From assembly GCF_037126265.1 (NCBI RefSeq), contig NZ_JAYLLN010000001.1, positions 1 to 64,000 on the forward strand: a stretch of 64,000 nucleotides of DNA. The letters are read 5' to 3'. Below, one piece after another: positions 34,797 through 44,234 of the stretch. The position numbers were made by a program, and so were the translations under genes. Position 1 is the first letter of the stretch. Every line of letters starts with the position of its first letter. A model generated the notes under the pieces. It ran no database searches, was not told where the DNA came from, and saw only the letters and a program-made list of their open reading frames with translations. Source of the DNA: Sphingobacterium tenebrionis (GTDB lineage Bacteria > Bacteroidota > Bacteroidia > Sphingobacteriales > Sphingobacteriaceae).

Positions 34797-35822
34797 TTAA
34801 GGTTCATTAACAGTCTTTTCCAATAATTGAAGGAATTCAGTCTCCTTATCGATCTGAAAAGTGATTGGAAGGTAATAAATAGGTAGGAAGGAAAGCTTCA
34901 ACAGATCAAGCCGCTGGGCATCCTTTTCCGTGGTCAGGATGATCTTATTGTTGGAATCTAGGCCTTTATATTGCCGGATGATTTCCTTGTAATCCTGGTC
35001 CTTAAAATCATGGTGATCCTTAAAGACCATATGCACACGTTTTTTGGATGAATTGGAAAGCTCTTCCAATAAAGGTTTTGGATTCGCAATGCCGGTTATA
35101 AGGAGGATATCCACATCCTGCAATGAAAAGGGTTTTTCTAAAGGATTGGAAAGCCATACAGGTTCCAGGTATTGCAATTTGGAATAATAGATCGGCGCAT
35201 TACTATATCGCCTGATCTTTTTTTCGATCCGCAATTTCTGCTCTTGGGAAACCTGTTCAGGACATTTGCTGATCAATACCACATCCGCCCTCTTAGTTTG
35301 GTTGAAGGTATCCCTGAAGTTTCCTGTAGGCAATAGGATGATCGGATTAAGAATGGAATGAAAGTCGAACAATAGGATATTGCATTTCGCGGTTATCTTT
35401 CGATGCTGGTAGGCATCATCCAGAATAATCAGGTCATGGTTCCTTTGCAACTTTTCGATGCCTTCGGCCCTATTTTCATCTACGGCTACCGTAATAGCCG
35501 GGAAATTCTTTTTAAACTGCAGGGGCTCATCCCCTACCATAGCCACATGATCATCTGGGCCAACCAAACGGAAACCTTTGGTTTTTCGGCCATATCCGCG
35601 GCTTAGGGTGGCCATTTTGTATTTATCGCTAAAGTATTGGATCAGGTATTGGGTGAGGGGGCTTTTTCCAGCGCCACCAATCGCTAAATTGCCGACGACG
35701 ATGCTCCTAACAGCAAATTCCCTGGTTTTGAAAATACCAAGGTCATATAATTTGTTTCGGAGCCAAATTATGAGGGTATATAGGATGGTAACCGGAAATA
35801 ATAACCACCTTAGCAATTGCAT
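34797..35822 (-). CDS. lpxK: Tetraacyldisaccharide 4'-kinase
   Basis: Phosphorylates the 4' position of the lipid A disaccharide at the inner membrane, so the organism makes LPS. The 341 residues have an N-terminal membrane helix (about 5-22), the P-loop VGNLAIGGAGKSPLTQYL (about 43-60), TLSRGYGRKTKGF and the LILDDAYQHRKI region; Bacteroidota LpxK is of this length. It lies 2 bp after gldH at the end of the holB-ricT-gldH-lpxK operon. Confidence 0.95.
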   Translation of the reverse strand: MQLLRWLLFPVTILYTLIIWLRNKLYDLGIFKTREFAVRSIVVGNLAIGGAGKSPLTQYLIQYFSDKYKMATLSRGYGRKTKGFRLVGPDDHVAMVGDEPLQFKKNFPAITVAVDENRAEGIEKLQRNHDLIILDDAYQHRKITAKCNILLFDFHSILNPIILLPTGNFRDTFNQTKRADVVLISKCPEQVSQEQKLRIEKKIRRYSNAPIYYSKLQYLEPVWLSNPLEKPFSLQDVDILLITGIANPKPLLEELSNSSKKRVHMVFKDHHDFKDQDYKEIIRQYKGLDSNNKIILTTEKDAQRLDLLKLSFLPIYYLPITFQIDKETEFLQLLEKTVNEP

Positions 35823-35824
35823 AA

Positions 35825-36292
35825 TTATCTTTTTATGAGCTTGATCCCCACATCGTTGACACCTCGAAGGGGGTTCTCTGCCATGTTCTGTTCAAAAGAA
35901 AAACTATATTTTCCGGTATCCGGAAAGGAAAGACCTTCTTTTAACAGTTTGGTCTGTTCATAGAGATTGCCGGCGGATTTACCTATCCAGCGGCCATCTG
36001 GCTCCGCCAAACTGAATTCATACCGGGTGGACTTATTGGCCATCCCCGGTCCTTCTTCATGTAAAAATACATAAATGTTGGAAAAGGGATAGGACACCGC
36101 ATGCCTCAAATTGATGTAAACATCGTATTGGGCATCCTTATCCGTTATCTGCACGGTATAGGCGGGTTTAAAATTGTAATCCCAACTGACGTTGGGAATT
36201 ACTGTGTTTTTTTCATAGAAAGGAACATTTTCCTGGCAGGAAGCAAGGAAAATCATCGTAATAAAGAGCATGAATACTGCTTTCATCTTCAA
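35825..36292 (-). CDS. gldH: Gliding motility lipoprotein GldH
   Basis: A 155-residue lipoprotein with lipobox LASC (Cys19). The body (FYEKNTVIPNVSWDYNFKPAYTVQITD, then YDVYINLRHAVSYPFSNIYVFL) matches GldH, one of the Bacteroidota gliding-motility/type 9 secretion accessory lipoproteins; non-gliding species also keep it. The order holB-ricT-gldH is conserved in the phylum. It lies 5 bp after ricT and 2 bp before lpxK. Confidence 0.93.
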   Translation of the reverse strand: MKMKAVFMLFITMIFLASCQENVPFYEKNTVIPNVSWDYNFKPAYTVQITDKDAQYDVYINLRHAVSYPFSNIYVFLHEEGPGMANKSTRYEFSLAEPDGRWIGKSAGNLYEQTKLLKEGLSFPDTGKYSFSFEQNMAENPLRGVNDVGIKLIKR

Positions 36293-36297
36293 TGGAA

Positions 36298-37728
36298 TTA
36301 ACCTTCCTTATTCCCGTCCTGGTTTTTATTATTGTTCGGTTTTCTGTTCCGATTGTTCGGTCTTCTACGCGGTTTATTAGCATTTTCCGCAGAAGGATTC
36401 CCTTCCTTCGTATTCGAATCTTTAGGACCTTCCTTCGGATTTACCTCCTTAGGACCATCATTTCTCCTACGCTGATTTTGTTGCGCTCGCTGATCCGGTC
36501 GCTGGCGCTGTGCATTATCCTGCTGACCCTGACCCTGACCCTGTCTTTGACCGGCCTGCGCATTTTCACCAGTAGGTTTCTTTTTAGGTTTCTTTTTCTT
36601 CTTCCTACGGTTTTTATCATCCAAACGGGTAAGACTATCCTGGCCGACCACATTTTCGTAATCTGGCGCAGCTGCCTTAGGCTCTTCTACCTTTTCGGTA
36701 TTGATCAATTCTGGTGCTTTCCGACCCTGAGCATTGATTTCGGCGATTTCCTTCACCCGATCTACAGGAAGTGGAATCCAACTTTCCGCATGCGGATAAG
36801 AGAACCACATGGTTTTCTTGAAGATATCGGTTTTTTGTAGGTAGGCCACACCAGCTACCGTTTCAATACGGTCTACATTGTTCGGGATATCCTTCAGGGC
36901 ATCCATATAGCTATCCAACTCATAGTTCAAACAACATTTCAGTTTACCACATTGTCCGGCAAGCTTCAAGGTGTTCAACGAAAGGTTCTGGTACCTTGCT
37001 GCCGCTGTAGAAACGGTCTTGAAATCCGTTAGCCAGGTTGAACAACAAAGCTCGCGCCCACAAGATCCAATACCACCAAGGCGGCTGGCTTCCTGGCGCA
37101 TACCAATCTGTCGCATCTCGATACGGATCCGAAACGCTTCGGCCATTCTTTTGATAAGTTCGCGGAAATCGACACGACCTTCTGCGGTATAGTAGAAGGT
37201 TGCCTTTGTCTTATCACCTTGGTAATCCACATCTGAAATCTTCATGGATAAACCCAGTTCCAGCGCTAAATTTCGCGCACGGTGCATGGTTTCCCATTCC
37301 AGATCTTTCGCCAGGTTATACTTAGCAATATCGTTCTCATTTACCTTTCGGTAAACTTTCTTCACGACATCTTCTGGTTTTACGTTGTTTTTCTTCAATT
37401 GAAGCCTTACCAACTCGCCGGTTGAGGCCACATGGCCAATGTCGTATCCCCCGGTATTGGGTTCTACGGCGACCATTTCGCCCATTTCTAAGTAGAGATT
37501 ATCTGAATTCACATAAAACTCCTTTCTAGAGCCTTTAAAGCGAACTTCAACAATATCAAACGGTTTATAGTTGGAAGGAAGGTCCATATCGACCAACCAA
37601 TCGTATATATCTAATTTATTACATCCGCTGGTCATACAAGTACCGTTGTTATTACAACCTGCAGGTACTGTACCTAATTTACTGCTGCTTCCGCAACCAC
37701 CACCGGATGAGCAACTGCCACATCCCAT
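36298..37728 (-). CDS. ricT: PSP1 domain protein (RicT/YaaT-like)
   Basis: A 476-residue protein with the PSP1 core (about residues 45-320), including the GREYVGKV-like and CGRELCCSTWLTDF blocks and the cysteine-rich CGKLKCCLNYE, which in Bacillus RicT helps hold Fe-S clusters in the RicAFT complex affecting RNA processing. The start is Cys/Gly/Ser-rich (MGCGSCSSGGGCG). The last 120 residues are low-complexity (Gln, Asn, Arg, Lys, Pro), as in other Bacteroidota. It lies 10 bp after holB, as yaaT follows holB in Bacillus. Iron-sulphur binding here is inferred. Confidence 0.9.
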   Translation of the reverse strand: MGCGSCSSGGGCGSSSKLGTVPAGCNNNGTCMTSGCNKLDIYDWLVDMDLPSNYKPFDIVEVRFKGSRKEFYVNSDNLYLEMGEMVAVEPNTGGYDIGHVASTGELVRLQLKKNNVKPEDVVKKVYRKVNENDIAKYNLAKDLEWETMHRARNLALELGLSMKISDVDYQGDKTKATFYYTAEGRVDFRELIKRMAEAFRIRIEMRQIGMRQEASRLGGIGSCGRELCCSTWLTDFKTVSTAAARYQNLSLNTLKLAGQCGKLKCCLNYELDSYMDALKDIPNNVDRIETVAGVAYLQKTDIFKKTMWFSYPHAESWIPLPVDRVKEIAEINAQGRKAPELINTEKVEEPKAAAPDYENVVGQDSLTRLDDKNRRKKKKKPKKKPTGENAQAGQRQGQGQGQQDNAQRQRPDQRAQQNQRRRNDGPKEVNPKEGPKDSNTKEGNPSAENANKPRRRPNNRNRKPNNNKNQDGNKEG

Positions 37729-37738
37729 ATTTTGTATT

Positions 37739-38881
37739 TTATATATATTGAGTCCCCTGGGGGAACGTATTGTATTTAAATAATAAAACTAACTGCAAAG
37801 ATAAATCTAAAAATAATATTTTAGGATTTGCATTTCTTTCCACAGAATAATGTGTTTTTTCCAGCATTTCGATAGCTGCTTCCAGTTTTTCCAAGCTGCT
37901 GATCTCGCTGAACTTCTGTACAAATTCCAATTCGGCATCCTTTAAAAAGACCAGATTGGGCATTCCTTGGTTTAAAAGCACGATCTGCCTTAGGACATTA
38001 ATGCTATACACTAAGAACAATTTTTGGTTCTCACGGCCCAATTTACTGATCTCTTCCTCACAGATCTGGATGATGTTCAATCCGGAATCCGTTACGATAA
38101 ACCTGAACCATCGGATCAATAGATCGAAATTGGTATTGTCTTCCTCGTGCAATTGTTCGAAAGCGGATTGCATGTTCCCATCAGCAATAAAAGCGATCTC
38201 GTTCGCCCGTGATGGGTCAATCCTTTTTTCGTTGATCAGGTATTCCGCGATATCCTCTTGGGGCAATTTGTTCACTTTGACCAATTGCGTCCTGGAGATA
38301 ATGGTATTCAAAATCTTATCTTGGTTTTCTGCCACCAACAAGAACAAGGTCTTTTCTGGTGGTTCCTCGATAAGTTTTAAGAGTGCATTTCCCTGGGTAT
38401 CCAAGTATTCGGGCAGCCACATGACCAAGACCTTATATTCGGCCTCAAAAGACTTAAGGCTTAATTTTTTGATGATGGAATGGGCTTCCGCAATATTGAT
38501 GTTCGCCTGTTTGTTCTCGGCTTCCAATTGGTTCCTCCAGTAGCTAAGCCCCATATAAGGGTTCGCCAGAAAAGCTGCACGCCAATCTTCCATATAGGTG
38601 CTAGCGGTTTCTTCGGATTTTTTAGCAAAGAATGGATAAGAAAAGTGAAGATCCGGATGGATCAGTTTTTCATATTTCAAGCAGGAGGCACATGTACCAC
38701 AGCTATCAGATGCGGATCTGTTTTCGCAATTGATATATTGGGCATAGGCCACGGCAAGAGGGAGTGCACCGGAACCTTCGGGGCCTAAAAATAACTGCGC
38801 ATGACTCACTCGATTCTCCTGAACCGTCGCGATCAATTGTTGCTTTAGTGCATCATGTCCTATTATTTTCTCCAACTGCAT
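37739..38881 (-). CDS. holB: DNA polymerase III subunit delta'
   Basis: Clamp-loader subunit. About 380 residues with the family opening EKIIGHDALKQQL, a degenerate P-loop (GPEGSGALPLA), a four-cysteine zinc module (CENRSASDSCGTCASC) and sensor-type motifs later (GNALLKLIEEPPEKTLFLL). The frame extends four codons to a GTG at 38893, but the ATG at 38881 is preferred: TACATTTG (38893-38900, minus), a -7 promoter element, abuts the GTG. Leads the operon with ricT, gldH and lpxK; divergent from dnaN, whose clamp it loads. Confidence 0.93.
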   Translation of the reverse strand: MQLEKIIGHDALKQQLIATVQENRVSHAQLFLGPEGSGALPLAVAYAQYINCENRSASDSCGTCASCLKYEKLIHPDLHFSYPFFAKKSEETASTYMEDWRAAFLANPYMGLSYWRNQLEAENKQANINIAEAHSIIKKLSLKSFEAEYKVLVMWLPEYLDTQGNALLKLIEEPPEKTLFLLVAENQDKILNTIISRTQLVKVNKLPQEDIAEYLINEKRIDPSRANEIAFIADGNMQSAFEQLHEEDNTNFDLLIRWFRFIVTDSGLNIIQICEEEISKLGRENQKLFLVYSINVLRQIVLLNQGMPNLVFLKDAELEFVQKFSEISSLEKLEAAIEMLEKTHYSVERNANPKILFLDLSLQLVLLFKYNTFPQGTQYI

Positions 38882-39010
38882 ACCTGATTGCACAAATGTA
38901 CAAATTTAAACCCGTTGCTTTTTAAGAATGTCCCTCTTATATCGAATTAGGATTGTAATTATTTAGATTCTTTTACGTATTATTGCATATAAAAATCTAT
39001 TAAAACAGAA

Positions 39011-40132
39011 ATGAGATTTATTGTATCCACCTCTATATTACTCAAACAATTACAAGCTATTAGTGGGGCTTCCAGTTCAAGCACCGTATTACCGATTCTG
39101 GAGAATTTCCTATTTGAAATAAAAGACAATATCCTGACGATTTCGGCTACGGATCTACAAACCAGTATGGTTACGAATCTTCAGATCGAGGCGAAAGAAG
39201 AAGGTCGCGTGGCGATGCCTTCCAAAATCTTGATCGAGACTTTAAAAACCCTACCGGATCAGCCGGTCGCTTTTTCGGTGGATACCAATACCTTGGCGAT
39301 TGAGATCTCTGCTGGAGATGGTAAATATAAATTGAGTGGAGAAAATGCGGATGATTTTCCAAAAATTCCTGTGGTAGACAATATTTCTACGGTAAATATT
39401 CCAGCGGGAACTTTATTGGAGGCCATCAATAAAACCATTTTTGCGGTAAGTAATGATGAATTGCGTCCTGCGATGTCGGGTGTTCTGGTTCAATTGGCTG
39501 AACAATCGACTACCTTCGTGGCAACGGATGCGCATAAATTGGTGAGATACCGTCGTACAGATGTTACGGCAGAAAAAGCGACTTCCATTATCCTTCCAAA
39601 GAAAGCCCTTTCGCTATTGAAATCATCTTTACCAGCTGATGATGTGAATGTTTCTATTGAATATAACAATACGAATGCTTTCTTTCAGTTCGGAAATATC
39701 AACCTGATCTGTCGTTTGATCGATGAGCGTTATCCGGATTACGAAGCGGTAATTCCTCGTTTGAACCCTAATAAATTGACCGTAGATCGTTCTTTGTTCC
39801 TGAATACCCTTCGTCGTGTGGTGATTTTTGCGAACAAAACCACGCATCAGGTTCGTTTGAAGATCAATGGCAGTGAATTGCATATCTCTGCAGAGGATCT
39901 GGACTTTTCGAATGAAGCCCACGAGCGTTTAAGCTGCCAATTTGAGGGTGAAGACATGGAGATCGGATTCAATGCGAAATTCTTGGTGGAGATGTTGAAC
40001 AATCTTTCCTGCGAAGAAGTTGTTTTGGAAATGAGCACGCCAAACCGTGCAGGGCTATTGGTGCCAGCGGTTAAGGAAGAGCATGAGGATATTTTGATGT
40101 TGGTGATGCCAGTGATGTTGAACAATATTTAA
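39011..40132 (+). CDS. dnaN: DNA polymerase III beta subunit (sliding clamp)
   Basis: Ring-shaped processivity clamp. The 373 residues divide into three similar domains of about 120, with family landmarks SSSTVLPILENFLFEI, VATDAHKLVRY (about residue 176) and the C-terminal VMPVML. Divergent from holB. Followed after 13 bp by a DedA gene with a TTG start, so likely co-transcribed with it. dnaA is 6 kb upstream rather than adjacent. Confidence 0.97.
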   Translation: MRFIVSTSILLKQLQAISGASSSSTVLPILENFLFEIKDNILTISATDLQTSMVTNLQIEAKEEGRVAMPSKILIETLKTLPDQPVAFSVDTNTLAIEISAGDGKYKLSGENADDFPKIPVVDNISTVNIPAGTLLEAINKTIFAVSNDELRPAMSGVLVQLAEQSTTFVATDAHKLVRYRRTDVTAEKATSIILPKKALSLLKSSLPADDVNVSIEYNNTNAFFQFGNINLICRLIDERYPDYEAVIPRLNPNKLTVDRSLFLNTLRRVVIFANKTTHQVRLKINGSELHISAEDLDFSNEAHERLSCQFEGEDMEIGFNAKFLVEMLNNLSCEEVVLEMSTPNRAGLLVPAVKEEHEDILMLVMPVMLNNI

Positions 40133-40145
40133 TTAGCAGAAGACC

Positions 40146-40802
40146 TTGGATTTTATATACGCGATTATTGACTTTATTCTCCACATTGATGACCATTTGG
40201 TGGAGATTGTCAACAACTATCAGACCTGGACCTACCTGATCCTATTTTTAATCATCTTTGCGGAAACGGGATTGGTGGTTACTCCATTCCTTCCTGGGGA
40301 TTCCTTGTTGTTCGCAACAGGTGCCATCATTGCGAAACCGGAAACGGATCTGAATGTATTTGTGATGTGGATACTGTTGATGGTGGCGGGAATTATCGGA
40401 GATATGGTCAATTATCATATTGGAAAATACATTGGTCCAAAAGCCTTCAGCGGAAAATATAAGTTCCTGAAAAAGGAATATTTAGAGAAAACGGAGAAAT
40501 TCTATGAGAAATATGGTGGCAAGACGATCATTTATGCGCGTTTTGTGCCCATCATCCGAACTTTTGCGCCATTTGTGGCTGGAGTAGGATCGATGTCTTA
40601 TGCGAAATTTGCCTCTTATAATGTTATCGGAGCGATCCTTTGGGTTACCTCCTTTTTATTCATCGGTTATTTCTTTGGTGGATTGCCTATTATTAAAGAC
40701 AACTTTACCATCGTGATATTTGCTATTATATTCTTATCCATGCTGCCTCCGATCATTGAGGTGGTAAAGGAAAAATATGGAAAAAAGAAGGAAGCTCAAT
40801 AA
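40146..40802 (+). CDS. DedA family membrane protein (copy 1)
   Basis: A 218-residue inner-membrane protein of the DedA/SNARE-associated family, linked to lipid scrambling or flipping (undecaprenyl phosphate, phosphatidylethanolamine). FLPGDSLLFATGA and the YARFVPIIRTFAPFVAGVGSM motif (with the essential arginines) are clear. The start is TTG at 40146, supported because MDFIYAIIDFILHIDDH aligns residue for residue with the ATG start of the adjacent paralogue at 40874. 13 bp after dnaN. The terminator stem begins within its last codons. Confidence 0.93.
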   Translation: MDFIYAIIDFILHIDDHLVEIVNNYQTWTYLILFLIIFAETGLVVTPFLPGDSLLFATGAIIAKPETDLNVFVMWILLMVAGIIGDMVNYHIGKYIGPKAFSGKYKFLKKEYLEKTEKFYEKYGGKTIIYARFVPIIRTFAPFVAGVGSMSYAKFASYNVIGAILWVTSFLFIGYFFGGLPIIKDNFTIVIFAIIFLSMLPPIIEVVKEKYGKKKEAQ

Positions 40803-40815
40803 GCTTCCTTTTTTG
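40788..40815 (+). terminator. Terminator of dnaN-dedA, overlapping the 3' end of the gene
   Basis: Stem AAGGAAGCT with AGCTTCCTT followed by TTTTTT. The left arm lies within the last codons of DedA copy 1 and the stop is in the loop. Confidence 0.8.
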
Positions 40816-40873
40816 TTTTAATGGCTTGGTAATTGGTGCAATTGTTGTGTAGGTAATACTACTTTTTACTATT

Positions 40874-41518
40874 ATGGAATTCATATCTGCCCTCATTGAT
40901 TTTATTCTTCATATCGATAAACACCTGATCCAAATCACACAAGAATATCAGGCTTGGACCTATCTTATTTTATTCCTGATCATATTTGCAGAAACGGGTC
41001 TGGTGGTGACACCATTTTTACCGGGAGATTCCGTTCTATTTGCGATGGGCGCTTTGATCGCAAAACCGGAGACCAACCTGAGTTTAGGGATCATGATCCT
41101 GCTGTTGATATTCGCAGCCATTTTAGGGGATTTTGTGAACTATGAAATAGGGAAGCATTTTGGAAGCCGGGTGTTCAAGCCGGGCTCTAAAATATTTAAA
41201 CCCGCTTATTTGGAGAAAACGCAGCAATTTTATGAGAAGTATGGTCTGGAAACCATTATCTATGCCCGTTTTGTTCCGATCGTGCGCACATTCGCTCCGT
41301 TTGTGGCAGGTATAGTCAGGATGCCTTATCGCAAATTTGGGCTATACAATATTGTGGGCGGTATATTATGGGTATCTCTATTTCTTATTGGAGGATATTT
41401 TTTCGGTCAGATTCCACTGGTGAAGAATAATTTTTCCATTGTTGTCCTGTTGATCATCCTGATATCCCTCTTACCGGCTATTATCGAGATCTTCTGGAAT
41501 AAGAAAACAGCTTCCTAA
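40874..41518 (+). CDS. DedA family membrane protein (copy 2)
   Basis: A 214-residue paralogue of the preceding gene, about 60 percent identical by eye, with the same MEFISALIDFILHIDKH start, FLPGDSVLFAMGA and YARFVPIVRTFAPFVAGIVRM. Four to six hydrophobic segments. A 71-bp gap with a terminator separates the twins, so they are likely transcribed separately. Tandem DedA duplication is common because members are partly redundant. It is 52 bp before the CAP protein gene. Confidence 0.93.
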   Translation: MEFISALIDFILHIDKHLIQITQEYQAWTYLILFLIIFAETGLVVTPFLPGDSVLFAMGALIAKPETNLSLGIMILLLIFAAILGDFVNYEIGKHFGSRVFKPGSKIFKPAYLEKTQQFYEKYGLETIIYARFVPIVRTFAPFVAGIVRMPYRKFGLYNIVGGILWVSLFLIGGYFFGQIPLVKNNFSIVVLLIILISLLPAIIEIFWNKKTAS

Positions 41519-41570
41519 TTCCTTTTTGAATTAAACGCTTCGTTTGCAAAACAGTCTTTATAGAAAATAC

Positions 41571-42149
41571 ATGCCTATGCGATTCGTTTTACTTGCACTC
41601 CTATTGTGGGTGAACCCTATTTTTGCCCAGAAATCCATTAAGACCGACCGTCGGGAAGCGAAGAAGGCTTTTGAATACCTGAATGATTTCCGAAGTAATC
41701 CGGACCGGTATGCAAGGGATTTGGGAATATCCAGATTAAAGAACGTGACTCGGACGAGGTTGGTCTGGAACGATCGATTGGCAAAAGTGGCGGAGGCTAG
41801 GGCATACGATATGGCCAAGCGGAATTATTTTGACCATGTGGATCCGGATGGTTATGGCCCGAACTACCATATTCATCAAGGAGGCTACAGCCTGAATCCG
41901 GATTGGTTGAAGAAGCGGCGGGATAATAGTTTTGAGTCTATTGGGGCCAATCATGAAACGGCCGTAGATGTGATCAAGTCTTTTATTATCGGTAGAGGGT
42001 CTCCGGGTTTCATGCATAGAAAACATGTGTTGGGCATGACGGATTGGTATGGATCTTTGAAGGATATCGGGATAGGTTTTGTCCGCGTTCCGAAAGGGTC
42101 TACCTATAAAACCTATATGGTGGTACTGATCGCCAAACATGATTGGTAA
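41571..42149 (+). CDS. Secreted CAP-domain (SCP/PR-1-like) protein
   Basis: About 192 residues: signal peptide (MRFVLLALLLWVNPIFAQ) then a CAP domain with the metal/cavity residues of the family: YFDHVDPDGYGPNYHI (His), ESIGANHE (Glu) and FMHRKHVLG (His). The role in bacteria is mostly unknown. The frame begins at a TTG (41544), but ATG 41571 (or the in-frame 41577) directly precedes the signal peptide and is preferred. Transcription may continue from DedA copy 2. Confidence 0.87.
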   Translation: MPMRFVLLALLLWVNPIFAQKSIKTDRREAKKAFEYLNDFRSNPDRYARDLGISRLKNVTRTRLVWNDRLAKVAEARAYDMAKRNYFDHVDPDGYGPNYHIHQGGYSLNPDWLKKRRDNSFESIGANHETAVDVIKSFIIGRGSPGFMHRKHVLGMTDWYGSLKDIGIGFVRVPKGSTYKTYMVVLIAKHDW

Positions 42150-42189
42150 TTAAGAAAAAACTTTAGGCTAAGATTTTATACCTTTGCAT

Positions 42190-43062
42190 ATGATAAAATC
42201 GATGACAGGTTATGGTATGGGAACCGCTGAGAATGGTTCTGTAAAATATACCGTAGAAATAAAATCGCTAAATTCTAAATTTTTAGAGCTTAATCTGCGT
42301 TTACCGAAAGCGGTTTCCGACAAGGAACTATTCCTTCGTGGGGAATGCAGCAAATTGATCGAACGCGGAAAAGTGAACATCAGTGTTTCTACTGAATATG
42401 TAGACCAAACCGCCAAGGCAGCTAGCATCAATGCCGATTTACTCAAAGAATATTACCAACAATTACAGCAGATCGCTTTTCAATTGGGCGATAGCAAAGC
42501 GAACATGTTTGAACTTGCCTTGAATATGCCGGAGGTGATCAGCAACAACGATGAGGTGGATGAGGAAGAGGGAAAAGTGCTGGTAACAGCTTTCCATGCT
42601 GCCGTAAAACAATTCAATAATTTCCGTGAAGACGAAGGTGTTGTGCTTAAAGTAGACTTGGCGCATCGTGTGGAATTGATTTTATCTCACCTGACCGAAG
42701 TTGAATCCGTTGAAGGAAGCCGTATCCCATTGATTCGCGAACGCATCAACCAATATATGGAAGAAGCGGTTGGGAAAGAAAATGTGGATATGAACCGTTT
42801 CGAGCAGGAATTGGTATTTTACATCGAAAAACTGGATATTACGGAAGAAAAAGTAAGGCTGCGCAGCCATTGCAACTATTTTATCCAAGCCTTGAATTCC
42901 AATGATTCCAATGGTAAAAAATTAGGGTTTATTTCGCAGGAAATGGGCCGTGAGATCAATACCTTGGGTTCAAAAGCGAATAATGCGCAGATCCAGCAGA
43001 TCGTGGTAAAGATGAAGGATGAGCTGGAAAAAATCAAAGAACAATTATTAAACGTTTTATAG
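42190..43062 (+). CDS. yicC: YicC family endoribonuclease-like protein
   Basis: About 290 residues with the classic MIKSMTGYG opening, the SLNSKFLELNLRLP block and the C-terminal DUF1732 part (DMNRFEQELVFYIEKLDITEEKVRLRSHC and LGFISQEMGREINTLGSKANN). YicC is an RNA-cleaving factor in E. coli. The ATG at 42190 is preferred over an in-frame TTG at 42184; TACCTTTG (42179-42186), a -7 element, ends 4 bases before it, suggesting a leaderless mRNA. gmk follows at once, a widely conserved pair. Confidence 0.95.
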   Translation: MIKSMTGYGMGTAENGSVKYTVEIKSLNSKFLELNLRLPKAVSDKELFLRGECSKLIERGKVNISVSTEYVDQTAKAASINADLLKEYYQQLQQIAFQLGDSKANMFELALNMPEVISNNDEVDEEEGKVLVTAFHAAVKQFNNFREDEGVVLKVDLAHRVELILSHLTEVESVEGSRIPLIRERINQYMEEAVGKENVDMNRFEQELVFYIEKLDITEEKVRLRSHCNYFIQALNSNDSNGKKLGFISQEMGREINTLGSKANNAQIQQIVVKMKDELEKIKEQLLNVL

Positions 43063-43063
43063 C

Positions 43064-43633
43064 ATGAGCGGGAAGCTATTGATATTCTCTGCCCCTTCTG
43101 GCGCAGGAAAAACCACTATCGTAAAAAGATTACTGGAAAAACATGGCGATAAGATCTCATTTTCCATTTCGGCAAGTACGAGAGCACCTCGTGGGCAGGA
43201 AGAAAATGGGGTGGATTATTACTTCATCTCTACCGATGATTTCTTGCATAAGGTAGCGAAGCATGAGTTCATTGAATTTGAGGAAGTTTATTCGGGCACA
43301 TTTTACGGCACTCTACGTTCTGAAGTTGAGCGAATTTGGGATGCTGGGAAACATGTTATTTTTGATATCGATGTAGTGGGTGGTTTGCGCTTGAAGTCTA
43401 AATTCCCGGATCAGGCATTGTCGATATTTGTGAATCCACCTTCCTTGGAGGTCTTGAAAGAGCGTTTGAAGGGCAGAGGGACGGATTCGGAGGAAAAGCT
43501 GCAGGAACGTTTTGCGAAAGCGGAATTGGAGTTGTCCTATGCGGATAAATTTGATGTGATCTTGCAGAACAATGATCTGGAGACCGCTTGTGCGGAGGCC
43601 GAGCGATTGGTGTTGGATTTCATTAATTCATAA
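43064..43633 (+). CDS. gmk: Guanylate kinase
   Basis: Converts GMP to GDP. The 189-residue protein has the P-loop SAPSGAGKTTI (about residues 9-19), the GMP-binding STRAPRGQEENGVDYYFIS and VIFDIDVVGG. It starts 1 bp after yicC, and nadD follows after 2 bp: yicC-gmk-nadD form one operon for nucleotide and NAD supply plus an RNA-processing factor. Confidence 0.97.
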   Translation: MSGKLLIFSAPSGAGKTTIVKRLLEKHGDKISFSISASTRAPRGQEENGVDYYFISTDDFLHKVAKHEFIEFEEVYSGTFYGTLRSEVERIWDAGKHVIFDIDVVGGLRLKSKFPDQALSIFVNPPSLEVLKERLKGRGTDSEEKLQERFAKAELELSYADKFDVILQNNDLETACAEAERLVLDFINS

Positions 43634-43635
43634 GT

Positions 43636-44214
43636 ATGGCAAATAAGGTTGGATTGTTTTTTGGTTCATTCAACCCCATTCATATTGGGCATCTGATCAT
43701 TGCCAACTATATGGCGAATTATACTTCTTTGGATGAGGTTTGGTTTGTGGTCTCGCCACAGAACCCTTTCAAGGATAAAAAGAGCTTAGGGAATATCTAT
43801 GATCGTTTGGAAATGGTAAATCTGGCCATTGAAGGCGCGGATAACCTGAAAGCGAGTGATATTGAGTTCCATTTGCCTCAACCTTCCTATACGATTGATA
43901 CCTTGGTTCATTTAGCGGAGAAATTTCCGACGAAGGAGTTTGTGTTGATCATGGGTGAGGATAACCTACAGGGATTCCATAAATGGAAGAATGCCGAAGT
44001 GATCTTGAGGGATTATAAAATTATTGTTTATCCAAGGCCGGGTTATGATGGTGGTGCATTGAAGAGCCATGCATCTGTCACAATGACCGAAACACCTGTC
44101 ATGGAACTGTCATCTACTTTTTTGAGGCAGGCGATTAAGGAGAAAAAATCGATTAAGTTTTATACGCCGGATGCGGTGATTGATTTTATTGATAAGAAGG
44201 GATTGTATTCTTAA
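43636..44214 (+). CDS. nadD: Nicotinate-nucleotide adenylyltransferase
   Basis: Adenylates nicotinate mononucleotide to deamido-NAD, the penultimate step of NAD synthesis, downstream of NadB and NadA encoded near 20 kb. The 192 residues have the nucleotidyltransferase motif GSFNPIHIGH (residues 10-19) and the closing SSTFLR (ISSTxIR-type). Last gene of the yicC operon; a strong terminator follows. Confidence 0.96.
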   Translation: MANKVGLFFGSFNPIHIGHLIIANYMANYTSLDEVWFVVSPQNPFKDKKSLGNIYDRLEMVNLAIEGADNLKASDIEFHLPQPSYTIDTLVHLAEKFPTKEFVLIMGEDNLQGFHKWKNAEVILRDYKIIVYPRPGYDGGALKSHASVTMTETPVMELSSTFLRQAIKEKKSIKFYTPDAVIDFIDKKGLYS

Positions 44215-44234
44215 AAATATTAGTAATTTAATAT

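Noticed and set aside
36292..36840. Long plus-strand frame (182 codons) opposite ricT
   Set aside because: It is the shadow of the low-complexity Arg/Gln/Asn-rich ricT tail; its Ile/Arg/Leu-rich translation is not protein-like.
37956..38543. 195-codon plus-strand frame opposite holB
   Set aside because: It lies wholly opposite the conserved holB coding sequence, with no recognisable domain.
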